NCBI GenBank assembly: GCA_017439305.1
Contig: JAFSJK010000015.1
Location: 1 to 44,436 of the forward strand
DNA from: Bacteroidales bacterium
Lineage (GTDB): Bacteria > Bacteroidota > Bacteroidia > Bacteroidales > UBA932
Direction of reading: 5' to 3'
DNA: 44,436 bases
This document shows, one piece after another, positions 15,113-24,293 of the stretch. A program made the translations under genes and the position numbers. The notes below the pieces were generated by a model. It was not told where the DNA came from. It saw only the letters and a list, made by a program, of their open reading frames with translations, and made no database searches. How positions within the stretch are numbered: the first letter of the stretch is position 1; each line of letters starts with the position of its first letter.

Positions 15113-18100
15113 GTGAAACGCCTGTTACCAAGCCTTGCCGCTGTATTATTCCTGTTGCTCTGCACCTCCTTGAAGGGTGCGGAGTTTCGTCGTCTGACCA
15201 TAAATGACGGCCTGTCCGACAACAGCATATACGTCGTATACAAGGACTCACGGGGGTTTCTGTGGATTGGCACCCACGTAGGGCTCAACCGCTATGACGG
15301 TTTCCGCTTCAAGCATTTCTTTGAAGGGCCGGAGGCGATTCCGGACAATTCCATCAACGATATCTTCGAGGATTCGGCAGGACACCTTTGGATCCATACG
15401 CCTTTGGGATACTCCTACATGGACCTGTCCGACGAGCGGGTGGTCCAGGACCCTTCCCCTTGGCTGGCGAGCCACGGTATCACGGAAAGAATCGAAATCA
15501 TGAAGGTCGATGCCCACGGTGACATCTGGGCGATACATGGCTCTACCTTATATAAAGTGGACCTCCGCTCAGGCAAGACCGGATCGTGGACCTTTGAAGG
15601 CAAACCCGCCGATATCCGGGCTACCGACCTGGTCTTCTCCGAGGACGAGATCACCCTCTGCTGCGTCGACGGACGTATCCTCCGCATCGACCCGGTGACG
15701 ATGAAGGCCGCGTCGGTGGAGACACACATCACCCTGAACCCTGATCCGCAGGACTCCGATTACCGGCTTTTCAAGGATTCGGCCGGCCTGGAAATCATAT
15801 ACACCGGCGGGGCCTCCTGGACCCACGATACCGTCACCGGTGAATGGACGTCTCACAGTCTGTTGATCAGGGATGTCGCAGCCGACACTTCGGGGCGCGT
15901 CTGGATCGCCACCGACCACGACGGTCTGCTGGTTTACACCCCCGGAGAAGACGTCGTGGACCTGTTCAACGGCGACCGGTCATCCGACACGCCCTTCCTG
16001 GGAGAATGCATCCAATGCCTGTACAGCGACAACAATGGCGTAATGTGGCTCGGCACCTACAAGAGCGGGCTGAGTTTCATATACGACGGGAAGAACACCT
16101 TTGCCCACACGCCTCTTGAAGATGTCACCACTGTCCTGGAAGACAACTCCGGAATCATCTGGTGCGGCACTGACGGCAAGGGTATCATCCGCTACGATCC
16201 CCAAACCGGGAAGCGCACCCAGATCCGGATGGATGGGAGCAAACTGCTTTCCGATATTGTGTTGAGCAGCGCGCTTGCCCCCGACGGCTCCCTCTGGTTC
16301 GGCGGCTTCCGGAGCGGTCTTGCCCATTACAGTGGCGGCAAGTGGACGTCTTACAACACCGCCACCGGCAACCTGGCAAGCAATGACATCTGGGACATCA
16401 AATGCTCCACGGACGGGAAAATCTATCTCGGCACCCTCGGGGCGGGTCTCCAGGTAATGGACATCGCCACCGGCGAATCGGAGAACTATCATCACGGGAA
16501 CAGCCCGTTGAAGGAAGACCACGTCAGTTCTTTGTGCTTCTCCAAAAGCGGGCTCCTTTACATCGGACACGCCAAAGGTGTCGATGTGTTCGATCCGGAA
16601 ACCAGAACCATCCGGACCGTCGGTTCCGAAGAACTGGCCGAATTGCACGTCAGAGATGTCTTCATCGACTCCAGGGGCCTTCTGTGGATTGCCTCCAACA
16701 AGGGCATCCACGCCTACGACACCTCCACCGAAAAGACCTATTCGGTGGACGTCCGGGGGAACTCCACCAATTTTCAAACCGTTTCCGTGGCGGAAGACGC
16801 CTTGGGCGGTCTTTGGGTATGCTCCAACAATCTGCTCACGCGCATCCAGGTGAATTCCGGGGATGACGGCTGGGATTTCTTCGCCACATCTTACGGTACG
16901 AACGAAGGAGTGCCCGATGTCCTCTTCAACAAGAACTCGATGGTCAGCCTCAGGAACGGCGACATCCTGGCCGGCAGCCAACGGGGATTCGTAAGGATCG
17001 TTCCCAAGGACATTGTCGAGGACCAGGACTCTCCTTATGTGATATTCAGCGGTATCGTCCTTCCGGAGGGAGAGAAGAACGTGGAACCCCGCATGACCCT
17101 CTCCTGGAAACAGCGCTCCTTCATCATCCACCTGGCTTCTTCCTCCTTCGGAAAGCCCGGCCAGCCGAGGTTCATCTTCAGTACGGACGGAAGTAAATGG
17201 ACTCCGACGCCGGACGGCATGCCGGCGGTGCAGTTCGCCAATGCGAAATCCGGAAGGATGAAACTGGATGTCGCCATTGCCGATGCAGAGGGCAACGCTT
17301 CCGGTCCCGTGAGCAGCCTGGACATCACCGTTCGTCCGCCCTGGTACAGGAGCACCCTGGCCATCCTCGTCTATTCCCTGTTGCTGCTTGGATTCCTGTC
17401 CGTTATCTACCGGATAAGCCAGAAGCGCAGGAAGGAAAGGGAAGAGAAGGCCATTTCCGAAATGAAGCAAATCTTCTTCACCAATATCAGCCACGAACTC
17501 CGTACCCCCCTCTCTCTCATCCTTTCTCCCCTTTCCGACGCCATCGGAAGGGAACAGGACATGCAGATAAAGGGGAAGCTGGCCATTGCAGAAAGGAATG
17601 CCCACAAACTGCTGGATATGGTGAACCAGATGCTGGACCTCAGAAGCCTGATGATGAATGCCCAGAGCGTCCACTTCTCACGGAAAGACCTCGTGGAAAC
17701 GGTCCGCTCTTCCGTGGAACAATTCCTTGCCCTGAAAGAGAAGGGCATCACGCTGACCTTCCGGACCTCGAAAGACCATATCGAAATGCTGTACGACGAG
17801 GACAAGGTTTCGAAGGTGGTGACCAACCTCCTGGGCAATGCCATCAAATATACCGATGAAGGCGGAAGGGTGAAGGTGGACCTTACCCTGGATGGCGACG
17901 ATGCCGTTATCCAAGTATCCGACAATGGCAAGGGAATCCCCGACAAGGAAAAACCGCATCTCTTCGACCGGTTCTGGCAGGGTGAAGGCTCTGCCAACAA
18001 GGGCGGGAGCGGAATCGGGCTCAACATCGTCCAGGAATATGTCCGTATGCATGAAGGACGGGTGGAAGTTTCCGACACCCCGGGAGGAGGCGCAACATTT

Positions 18101-18964
18101 ACGGTGTTCATTCCCGCAAAGGAGGGCAAAGCCTCAGGAGACGGATTCGTGAAAGGATCTTTATATCAGGAAGAAACGCCTGCTGACATTGATACCGCCC
18201 GCCCCGACGCCCGGAGAATCAACCTGCTGCTGGTCGACGACAGCGAAGACTTCCTGGATTATCTTTCCGGCGTCCTCTCTTCCGAATATAACGTAATCAC
18301 GGCCACGGACGGGCAGGCTGCGCTGGAAAAGATGGAAACCCTCCGTCCGGACATCGTGCTCTCGGATGTGATGATGCCCAATATGGACGGCAATGAACTC
18401 TGCCAAAGGATTAAAGCCAATCCGGCGACGGCCCATGTCCCCGTCGTCATGCTGACGGCAAGGCTCACCGTTGAAAACGAGAAGAAAAGCCGCGATTGCG
18501 GGGCGGACGACTACTTCACCAAGCCCTTCGACATCAAGGTACTCCAGGAACATATCGCCATCCTTGTCTCCCGGACCGGCATCGATACCTCCGGCAAGTT
18601 GAAGGCCCGTATCAAGGAAAGGAACGTGGTATCCGCGGACCGCAGATTCGTCGACAAGGTGACGGCCTTTGTCGAGGAGAACATTGTCGAAAGCGAACTG
18701 AGCGTAGAGCAGATGGCCGATGCCATGGGCATGTCGAGAGCCAACCTCTATCGCCGTATGGTCTCCGCCACCGGCAGTACTCCTTCGGAATTCATCAAGA
18801 TCGTAAGGCTCCGCCACGCCGAAAGGCTGCTTATCCAGGGAGGGCTCACCATCTCGGAAATCTGCTACGAAGTCGGCTTTACCTCGCCGCGCTATTTCAG
18901 CAAGTGCTACAAGGAACTTTACGGATACCTTCCTTCAGAAGCCAAGAGAGGCAACACGAAGTAG
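15113..18964 (+). CDS. Hybrid two-component system sensor/regulator (HTCS)
   Basis: 1283 residues from a GTG at 15113, which gives a clean signal peptide (MKRLLPSLAAVLFLLLC); an upstream ATG at 15065 would add an unsuitable leader. The periplasmic sensor consists of repeated two-component propeller blades (for example GFLWIGTHVGLNRYDG, GVMWLGTYKSGLSFI, GLLWIASNKGIHAYD) up to about residue 640, then a Y_Y_Y-like domain and a membrane span at about 745-768. Inside the cell follow a histidine kinase with ISHELRTPLS (H794), an ATPase domain with DNGKGIP and GGSGIGLNIV, a receiver with phosphate acceptor D1085 (LSDVMMPNMDG), and a C-terminal AraC-type DNA-binding domain. This is the classical PUL regulator that detects breakdown products and activates susCD. 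It is divergent from the phosphatase-susCD-GH3 operon. Confidence 0.96.
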   Translation: MKRLLPSLAAVLFLLLCTSLKGAEFRRLTINDGLSDNSIYVVYKDSRGFLWIGTHVGLNRYDGFRFKHFFEGPEAIPDNSINDIFEDSAGHLWIHTPLGYSYMDLSDERVVQDPSPWLASHGITERIEIMKVDAHGDIWAIHGSTLYKVDLRSGKTGSWTFEGKPADIRATDLVFSEDEITLCCVDGRILRIDPVTMKAASVETHITLNPDPQDSDYRLFKDSAGLEIIYTGGASWTHDTVTGEWTSHSLLIRDVAADTSGRVWIATDHDGLLVYTPGEDVVDLFNGDRSSDTPFLGECIQCLYSDNNGVMWLGTYKSGLSFIYDGKNTFAHTPLEDVTTVLEDNSGIIWCGTDGKGIIRYDPQTGKRTQIRMDGSKLLSDIVLSSALAPDGSLWFGGFRSGLAHYSGGKWTSYNTATGNLASNDIWDIKCSTDGKIYLGTLGAGLQVMDIATGESENYHHGNSPLKEDHVSSLCFSKSGLLYIGHAKGVDVFDPETRTIRTVGSEELAELHVRDVFIDSRGLLWIASNKGIHAYDTSTEKTYSVDVRGNSTNFQTVSVAEDALGGLWVCSNNLLTRIQVNSGDDGWDFFATSYGTNEGVPDVLFNKNSMVSLRNGDILAGSQRGFVRIVPKDIVEDQDSPYVIFSGIVLPEGEKNVEPRMTLSWKQRSFIIHLASSSFGKPGQPRFIFSTDGSKWTPTPDGMPAVQFANAKSGRMKLDVAIADAEGNASGPVSSLDITVRPPWYRSTLAILVYSLLLLGFLSVIYRISQKRRKEREEKAISEMKQIFFTNISHELRTPLSLILSPLSDAIGREQDMQIKGKLAIAERNAHKLLDMVNQMLDLRSLMMNAQSVHFSRKDLVETVRSSVEQFLALKEKGITLTFRTSKDHIEMLYDEDKVSKVVTNLLGNAIKYTDEGGRVKVDLTLDGDDAVIQVSDNGKGIPDKEKPHLFDRFWQGEGSANKGGSGIGLNIVQEYVRMHEGRVEVSDTPGGGATFTVFIPAKEGKASGDGFVKGSLYQEETPADIDTARPDARRINLLLVDDSEDFLDYLSGVLSSEYNVITATDGQAALEKMETLRPDIVLSDVMMPNMDGNELCQRIKANPATAHVPVVMLTARLTVENEKKSRDCGADDYFTKPFDIKVLQEHIAILVSRTGIDTSGKLKARIKERNVVSADRRFVDKVTAFVEENIVESELSVEQMADAMGMSRANLYRRMVSATGSTPSEFIKIVRLRHAERLLIQGGLTISEICYEVGFTSPRYFSKCYKELYGYLPSEAKRGNTK

Positions 18965-19016
18965 CAGCCATCAGAATCTGCCACGCAAAAGAGCCTGGCC
19001 GTCCTGTTAAGAGCAC

Positions 19017-21470
19017 CTAAAAATCAAATCCAACCGACAAGGCGACGGAAAATCCGGTCATGCTGCACCACTGCGCCCCGAGTTTCATCGGGCCGACGAT
19101 GGTCTTCTGTCCAATCTCTGCACCGAACGCATAGGCCGTGGGACGCGTCCGGACCAAATCCGCCAGCACGCTCTTGTTTTGGAACACGCCGCCGCGCACG
19201 GTGAGGTAATTCTTGTGGTTCAGACGGAAGCGGACGTCCATCTGGGCCGTAGCGGCGTAATTGTCACATACATAGAACCCCTGGCTGAACCCGAAGAACG
19301 GTATCTGGTTGTCGATGTACCGGCTCGCCAGGGTGCCGCCCACTGCCAGTGTGTGGATGAAATTCATGTGACCGGGCGTCTCTGTCTGCCAGCCGGCGTA
19401 AACGGAGGGTTGCAGGACGACGACACGGCCCAGGGGCACCGCAACGGAAGCATGGACCATTCCGACGCTATAGGGAGGGACTTCGCCCTCATAGTGCTCA
19501 CCGGCTTCCATGCCTTCGTCCTCCTGATAAATGGAGAATCCGTCAAACACATAGCGGGTATCCAGCTTGAACCGGAAACCGCGGGTCGGGAAATAACTCT
19601 CGTTGAACGTGTCGTAACGCAGGGAAGCGAAGGTGGAAAACCAGCGGCTACGGAAATCCCAGCCCTGCCAATGCATCTGGTCATCCAGATAGTTCTCGTA
19701 CGGCTCCATGTCCATGGCGACGCCGAAACGGACGTTCCCATAGACCAGTCGCGCGTCTTCGGCATAGAGTTCCAGGCGGGAGTTCACGCCGTTGTACCGA
19801 GCTTTCGAGAAACGCTCGTCCGGGGTGTCGCTGTCCATCCGGTAGCTGAAGTTCCGGTAGGAGTTCTTCCAGGCTGCGCCGAGGACCGGCAACGGAGCGA
19901 GGGGTTTATAGGAAAGGTCCAGGTCCAGCTGGGTGACCTGGCCGACCTTGACTTCTGAGATGAAGCGGAGCCCGCTCAGCCTCCGGGTACCGATGCCCAG
20001 GTGGGCGCCGAGGTACAGCGCCTCGTCCAAGTCCAGGTGGATGCCGACGCCGGCCTCGTTGGTCTGGCCTTTCTGGCAGTCGAAAATGAGCGTGTACGGC
20101 TCTTTGTCTCCGCTGATCTGATAGGTGACCGACTCGAAGGCCTTCGTACCATAGAGGCTGGAAAGCACCTGTTCGATTTCCTTCCGGCCATACATCCCGT
20201 CCCGGGGCAGCAAGGCCGGACTGACGATGTACTCCGATTCTTTCTCGGTAATCCCCACATACCGGATCTCCCCGACCCGCACCTTGTGCTTGGTCAGGTC
20301 GATGGCCTGACGACGTTCCTGGGCCTGGCCCGGAACCGCGCCGACCCGCTTCGCAACCGCCTCGAAGGCTTCTTTGTTCTCTACGGCCCGGGCATAGCCC
20401 TGGGCAATGATGTCGTCCACACTCTTCGAGTCAAAGGACAGCATCGTGTAACCTTTCAGTTCATGCTGGAGCAGGATGTCCGTATTCCGCCGGTTGGTCT
20501 CACAGATGTCCGCGGACATCAGGGTGATGTTCTGCAGGATCAGGTTCGCGATGCCGCCGAGATCGGCCAGGGTGCGGGGGGTGGGCATTTCCGAGCCGAT
20601 GACGATATCGGCGCCCATCGCCCGCGCGATGTCCACCGGGAAATTATTGCGCGTGCCGCCGTCCACCAGCACCATGCCCTCCAGGCGCACGGGCCGGAAA
20701 TAGCCGGGAATGGCCATGGTAGACCGCATGGCATCCACCAGGCTGCCCGAAGTCCAGTTCTTCTCCTTCATGCTGAGCATGTCCGTGGCGACGCAGAAAA
20801 AAGGAACCGGGAGACTGTCAAAGGCCAGGGAATCCTGGTAGCCGACGGTGACGGAACTGAGGGTGTTCCGGACATTGAACCCGAAAAGGAAGCCATCCGG
20901 AAGACCCATGCCCACCTTGGCCATCATTTCCTGGCCCATGTCACCGGTCCGGGTATCGCTTTGCTCGTAATTGTCGTTGATGCGGGTCTGCCGGGCGATC
21001 CGGTCCTGCATGTCCGCGTCATCGTAATGGAACGGAACCGTCAGGGCGAAACGCTCCTTGTTGCGGCGGACCTTGTACGTCTGGTAACTGTCAGGAATCT
21101 TGTCGGACATCATCACGGTCCAGTCGATGGCACGCACCAGCGAATCCAGGTACTGCGCCCCGAAGCCGAGCGAATAGAGGCCCGAAACCAGGCCGCCCAT
21201 GCTGGTACCGCCCACCAGATCCACCGGAATCCCCATCTCTTCGATGTACCGCAAAACGCCCAGATGGGCCATGCCACGCGCACCGCCGCCTCCCAGCACA
21301 ACCGCAACGGTGGGACGGTACTGGCGGATCGAGTCCATCTTCGCCCGCACGCGGGCGACCGCGAGCGAGTCTTCCTCCGGATTGACACTGGGCGCAATGA
21401 TTCTGTTTTGCGCAGCCAGGACGGTTGGAATGCAAGCGCAGATAAGGAGCAGGGTACTTTTAAGAGTCAT
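19017..21470 (-). CDS. Patatin-like phospholipase fused to an Omp85-type barrel
   Basis: 817 residues with a signal peptide (ending near A20-Q21). The patatin domain has the oxyanion loop GGGGARGMAHLG at 60-71, the nucleophile motif GTSMG with S90, and the Asp of the dyad in VDGGTRNN at D270. After about residue 385 comes a POTRA-like piece, and the remainder is a beta-barrel of surface-antigen (D15/Omp85) type, ending in a terminal aromatic strand FSVALSVGFDF. The order patatin-POTRA-barrel is that of type Vd/PlpD-like proteins and of the RssA/NTE-like outer membrane proteins of Bacteroidota. It should hydrolyse lipid esters at or outside the outer membrane. It is probably co-transcribed with the upstream membrane-protein gene, 28 nt away. 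Confidence 0.93.
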   Translation of the reverse strand: MTLKSTLLLICACIPTVLAAQNRIIAPSVNPEEDSLAVARVRAKMDSIRQYRPTVAVVLGGGGARGMAHLGVLRYIEEMGIPVDLVGGTSMGGLVSGLYSLGFGAQYLDSLVRAIDWTVMMSDKIPDSYQTYKVRRNKERFALTVPFHYDDADMQDRIARQTRINDNYEQSDTRTGDMGQEMMAKVGMGLPDGFLFGFNVRNTLSSVTVGYQDSLAFDSLPVPFFCVATDMLSMKEKNWTSGSLVDAMRSTMAIPGYFRPVRLEGMVLVDGGTRNNFPVDIARAMGADIVIGSEMPTPRTLADLGGIANLILQNITLMSADICETNRRNTDILLQHELKGYTMLSFDSKSVDDIIAQGYARAVENKEAFEAVAKRVGAVPGQAQERRQAIDLTKHKVRVGEIRYVGITEKESEYIVSPALLPRDGMYGRKEIEQVLSSLYGTKAFESVTYQISGDKEPYTLIFDCQKGQTNEAGVGIHLDLDEALYLGAHLGIGTRRLSGLRFISEVKVGQVTQLDLDLSYKPLAPLPVLGAAWKNSYRNFSYRMDSDTPDERFSKARYNGVNSRLELYAEDARLVYGNVRFGVAMDMEPYENYLDDQMHWQGWDFRSRWFSTFASLRYDTFNESYFPTRGFRFKLDTRYVFDGFSIYQEDEGMEAGEHYEGEVPPYSVGMVHASVAVPLGRVVVLQPSVYAGWQTETPGHMNFIHTLAVGGTLASRYIDNQIPFFGFSQGFYVCDNYAATAQMDVRFRLNHKNYLTVRGGVFQNKSVLADLVRTRPTAYAFGAEIGQKTIVGPMKLGAQWCSMTGFSVALSVGFDF

Positions 21471-21498
21471 GGTATCTATTCGGTTTTCAATTTTCTGT

Positions 21499-22056
21499 TC
21501 AAACCAGCACGCGTCTCAGGGTCCAAGCGAACCAGATTTCCACGGAGATCGTGATCATCTCCATGACCGCAAGTCCCCAGGCGCTTTCCAGCAGACCTGT
21601 CACATAAAAAAGGACCGGGACCAGATTGACCACCAGGATGCGGACGATCATCCAGAAGCCCGCATTGCCGAGGCGCCCGCGATACCAGACCAGGAGGAAG
21701 GCTCCCAGCGGAATGTAGATGAGCGGTAGCGCGGTGGCGGTAGCGGCCGACAGCCCGGCCATCGATTCTCCCAGGCAGAGAATCACGAAGTCGCACAGAT
21801 TCAACCCGATAGCAATCCACCAGAGCACGGTCAGCGGGTGGGGAAGCCCTTTCATCCCGCGAAGGAAAGCATAGTAGATGACAACCATCCCCACCGTATG
21901 GACCAATCCGGCCACAACGGGAATGTGCGAAGACATCCAAGTATTGACGGGCCCGTAGGTGCAGATGGCGGAAAGGACCATTATCACAAAGGCGGCTTCA
22001 ATGACGGGGCGCGGAAGTCCGCTTTGCAGAGAGTCAATCTGCAGCTGCTTATTCAT
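21499..22056 (-). CDS. Integral membrane protein of unknown function
   Basis: 185 residues with five hydrophobic segments (about 20-38, 45-66, 75-97, 103-125 and 135-175). The sequence begins MNKQLQIDSLQSGLPRPVIE and has no recognisable catalytic motif; charged residues are confined to the loops. It precedes the patatin/barrel gene by 28 nt and is likely to be in one transcript with it. The message starts very close to the ATG, since TACATTTG ends 7 nt away. Confidence 0.75.
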   Translation of the reverse strand: MNKQLQIDSLQSGLPRPVIEAAFVIMVLSAICTYGPVNTWMSSHIPVVAGLVHTVGMVVIYYAFLRGMKGLPHPLTVLWWIAIGLNLCDFVILCLGESMAGLSAATATALPLIYIPLGAFLLVWYRGRLGNAGFWMIVRILVVNLVPVLFYVTGLLESAWGLAVMEMITISVEIWFAWTLRRVLV

Positions 22057-22063
22057 ATTCTTA

Positions 22064-22071
22064 CAAATGTA
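22064..22071 (-). promoter_or_regulatory. -7 box of the 22056 membrane-protein operon
   Basis: Minus-strand TACATTTG (22071 to 22064) matches TAnnTTTG. Confidence 0.5.
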
Positions 22072-22188
22072 AGGAAAAATGGAAAGAATCCGAAGATTTT
22101 ATCCCTAAAAAGCCCAAAAACCGGACATTTCGCCACAATGCAGCCGAATCAGCCAATGTTTTTATGATCGTAATACGAAAGAAATCCT

Positions 22189-22196
22189 TACTTTTG
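22189..22196 (+). promoter_or_regulatory. -7 box of the AraC-type gene
   Basis: TACTTTTG fits TAnnTTTG and lies 18 nt before the ATG at 22215. Confidence 0.5.
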
Positions 22197-22214
22197 CGAT
22201 TCATTTGAATTGAG

Positions 22215-22760
22215 ATGTTTGCGCCCTCTACAATCGTTGTCCTGGCTTCGCTCCTGGCCTTTCTGGCAATGGCACTGGTGATGGTCCTGCTCATCAGGAC
22301 GACCCGGAAGGTTGTTGACAACAATGCGCAGCTGGTGGAACAATTGAAAAAGACGCCGGTCGACAGGATCAGGGAAGACGTTTCCTCCCTGGAACAGCCG
22401 ATGAAGATGGAAGACGCCCAGCTGATGGCCTGGCTGGACGGGAAAATGCAGGAGAACCCGCTGTATCAGCAGCCGGACTTGGACTTGAAGACGATGGCCG
22501 AATCGCTGGGCGTTTCCCAGCGCCGCATCGTCCGGTTGTTGAAAAGCCAGCCGAAGTACGGCAGTTTTGGCACTTACATTACTGAAAAACGTTTGGAAAA
22601 GGCCTGTGAGTTGTTGAAATCACACCCCGAATATACCATTGAGAGTATCAGCCAGGACGCCGGTTTCCCCTCCAGACGTACTTTCCAGACGATCTTCAAA
22701 ACCCGTTTGGGCATGAGTCCGTCCGAATACCGGAGCGCCGTGTCGAATGAAAACGAATAA
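22215..22760 (+). CDS. Membrane-tethered AraC-type regulator
   Basis: 181 residues. The first 27 residues are a transmembrane helix (VLASLLAFLAMALVMVLLI), followed by RTTRK, a short linker (helical, about 30-65) and then a C-terminal AraC/XylS-like helix-turn-helix domain at about 80-175. Its signatures are DLKTMAESLGVSQRRIVRLL, the first HTH, and YTIESISQDAGFPSRRTFQTIF, the second, ending in GMSPSEYR. The protein has no ligand-binding domain. A DNA-binding domain fixed to the membrane by a single helix is unusual for AraC proteins. The lipoprotein at 22801 follows 40 nt later and may be its target or partner. Confidence 0.85.
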   Translation: MFAPSTIVVLASLLAFLAMALVMVLLIRTTRKVVDNNAQLVEQLKKTPVDRIREDVSSLEQPMKMEDAQLMAWLDGKMQENPLYQQPDLDLKTMAESLGVSQRRIVRLLKSQPKYGSFGTYITEKRLEKACELLKSHPEYTIESISQDAGFPSRRTFQTIFKTRLGMSPSEYRSAVSNENE

Positions 22761-22800
22761 TTTACCAATCCTAAATTTATCAACCATTAATTTTTTAATC

Positions 22801-23187
22801 ATGAAAGCATTTAAACTTATTGCAATCGCGGCGGCTGCCTGCCTCGCCCTCGGCTTCTCTTCCTGCACCAAGATCTCCGGTGACGACAAGAACGTCGGCT
22901 CCTACGGCGCCATCTGCGACACCCAGGTTTCTACCTCTGAAGGCTCCGGCGTTATTTTCAGCGCCATCAGGGATGCTGTCATCATTGCCTCCAGGAGTTT
23001 CGATGTCCGTTCCGACGCCAATGACAAGGCCGTCATCGCCGCCGCCGACAAAGCGGCCGAAGAGCACAAGAACCAGGCCAACAAGAAGATTGTCGTTTCC
23101 GTCGTCTTCCAGCCCGGCAACGCCATGGGCGAAAGCGAGAAGAAGCCTATTGTCCTCAAGAGCTACACCTTCACTCCTGCAGAGTAA
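22801..23187 (+). CDS. Small lipoprotein
   Basis: 128 residues starting with MKAFKLIAIAAAACLALG. The lipobox is GFSSC with C22, followed by a short disordered TKISGDDKN. The remainder is rich in Ala and Lys, with a long stretch of alternating charged residues (DKAVIAAADKAAEEHKNQ) and a strand VVSVVFQPGN. I do not recognise a family. It follows the membrane-tethered AraC-type gene by 40 nt, so the two are probably in one operon, and a terminator hairpin lies 28 nt downstream. Confidence 0.75.
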   Translation: MKAFKLIAIAAAACLALGFSSCTKISGDDKNVGSYGAICDTQVSTSEGSGVIFSAIRDAVIIASRSFDVRSDANDKAVIAAADKAAEEHKNQANKKIVVSVVFQPGNAMGESEKKPIVLKSYTFTPAE

Positions 23188-23215
23188 AAAGTTGCTTCTT
23201 GAAGTCTTCTTTCGA

Positions 23216-23251
23216 GGCTGACCAGAAAGTCAAAATGACTTTTGGTCAGCC
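23216..23251. terminator. Bidirectional terminator hairpin
   Basis: GGCTGACCAGAAAGTC at 23216-23231 pairs with GACTTTTGGTCAGCC at 23237-23251 (one bulged base) around a 5-nt loop. It lies between two convergent genes and its right arm contains the stop codon of the leftward gene (23246-23248). Confidence 0.7.
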
Positions 23252-23821
23252 TTTCAACTCTTCGATCTGACCGAGCAGGTCGTCCGAGGCATCCAGGATG
23301 TCGCGACGGTTCTTGAGACCCAGGACCAGGCCGAGGACCAGGCCGAGGACCGAGCCGCAGAGGAATCCATACAGTTCGGGTCCGCCGAGCTGGAGATTCT
23401 TGACCACGTCCCAAATCAGGATGCCCAGCCACACAAGCAGGAGGGGGATGCCGTATTTGTACCAGTCGGCGTTGATCTTTCGGAACTTGGTAAGTTCGGT
23501 CGTGGCGGAAACCAGGTCCTTGTTCAGGTTGGGGATGTACTGCTTGGTGATGAGGGTGGCGACAATGCCCGCAATCATAAAGACACCCGTGACAATCAGC
23601 AGGAGGAGGGAGAAGCCCAGATGATGAAGGAAGGGGATCAGCGCCAGACCGGCAAGCCCGGCAAAGATGGGGGCGTTGGACTTGATCCGCAGGCGGTCGA
23701 TCGTCCGGCCGCAGGACCGGCGGAGGATCCGCTCGTTGACAATCTTCTGGCTTTCCAGCTTTTCGCGCAGCTGCTGCATCTGCTGCTGCATTTCGAGGAG
23801 GGTGTTATCGGTCGTTTCCAT
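23246..23821 (-). CDS. Membrane protein partner of the ECF sigma factor
   Basis: 191 residues from the ATG at 23821, one base after the stop of the sigma-factor gene. A coiled-coil-like start (LLEMQQQMQQLREKLESQ) precedes a basic segment with INERILRRSC-like sequence and four hydrophobic segments (about 52-72, 77-95, 128-147 and 155-172). The last segment repeats GLVLGLVLG, encoded by a nearly perfect 12-bp tandem repeat. Similar two-gene pairs of ECF sigma factor and membrane protein occur in Bacteroidota, and an anti-sigma role is a reasonable guess. However, no zinc-binding anti-sigma domain was seen. Confidence 0.7.
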   Translation of the reverse strand: METTDNTLLEMQQQMQQLREKLESQKIVNERILRRSCGRTIDRLRIKSNAPIFAGLAGLALIPFLHHLGFSLLLLIVTGVFMIAGIVATLITKQYIPNLNKDLVSATTELTKFRKINADWYKYGIPLLLVWLGILIWDVVKNLQLGGPELYGFLCGSVLGLVLGLVLGLKNRRDILDASDDLLGQIEELKG

Positions 23822-23822
23822 G

Positions 23823-24293
23823 TTACTGCATCTTTTTGAGTTGTTCCTTGATCCTGACAAGACGGACGGAGACATTCCCCGGGGTGATTCCCACGATCTG
23901 GCCGATTTCCTCATAACTGAGGTTTTCCAGCCATAGGAGGACGATGGCGCGGTCGAAAGGGCCCAGCTTGCCGATGCGCTCCCGCAGCAGGCCGAACTGG
24001 CGGGTGTCCTCGGCCTGCTCGTCGAACAGGTCGATGTCCATCGACAAGGGTTCGGTCCGCAGGCCGCGCTTCTTTTTCCGATCCTGGGAGATGCAAGTGT
24101 TGAGGGCGACTTTCCAAATCCAGGAATTCAGCGCGCTGTCCCCCCGGAAGGTTCCGGAGCCCCGCCAGAGGTTGATCAGGATTTCCTGGAAGAGGTCGGC
24201 CACCTCGTCCTTGTCGGTCGAGAACATATAGCACACGGTGTAAATCGTGCTGCGATGTTCTCTCACCAGGGTTTCAAATTCTCGTTCTGTCAT
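23823..24293 (-). CDS. ECF-type RNA polymerase sigma factor
   Basis: 156 residues from the ATG at 24293 (MTEREFETLV); longer readings add a tail that does not look like sigma factor. Region 2 is at about 5-70, with the core YMFSTDKDEVADLFQEILINLW, which contains the DLxQEI promoter-melting helix. Region 4 at about 95-155 holds LSYEEIGQIVGITPGNVSVRL, the helix-turn-helix for the -35 element. There is no sigma 1.1 or 3 region, as expected for ECF. The gene is followed by the membrane protein at 23821 and lies divergently to the lipoprotein at 24473, which may be one of its targets. Confidence 0.93.
   Translation of the reverse strand: MTEREFETLVREHRSTIYTVCYMFSTDKDEVADLFQEILINLWRGSGTFRGDSALNSWIWKVALNTCISQDRKKKRGLRTEPLSMDIDLFDEQAEDTRQFGLLRERIGKLGPFDRAIVLLWLENLSYEEIGQIVGITPGNVSVRLVRIKEQLKKMQ

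Noticed and set aside
15980-17674. Antisense frame of 564 codons opposite the hybrid sensor
   Set aside because: A shadow caused by the codon composition of the sensor gene; no domain or signal was seen. Similar long shadows opposite susC and the metalloprotease were also rejected.
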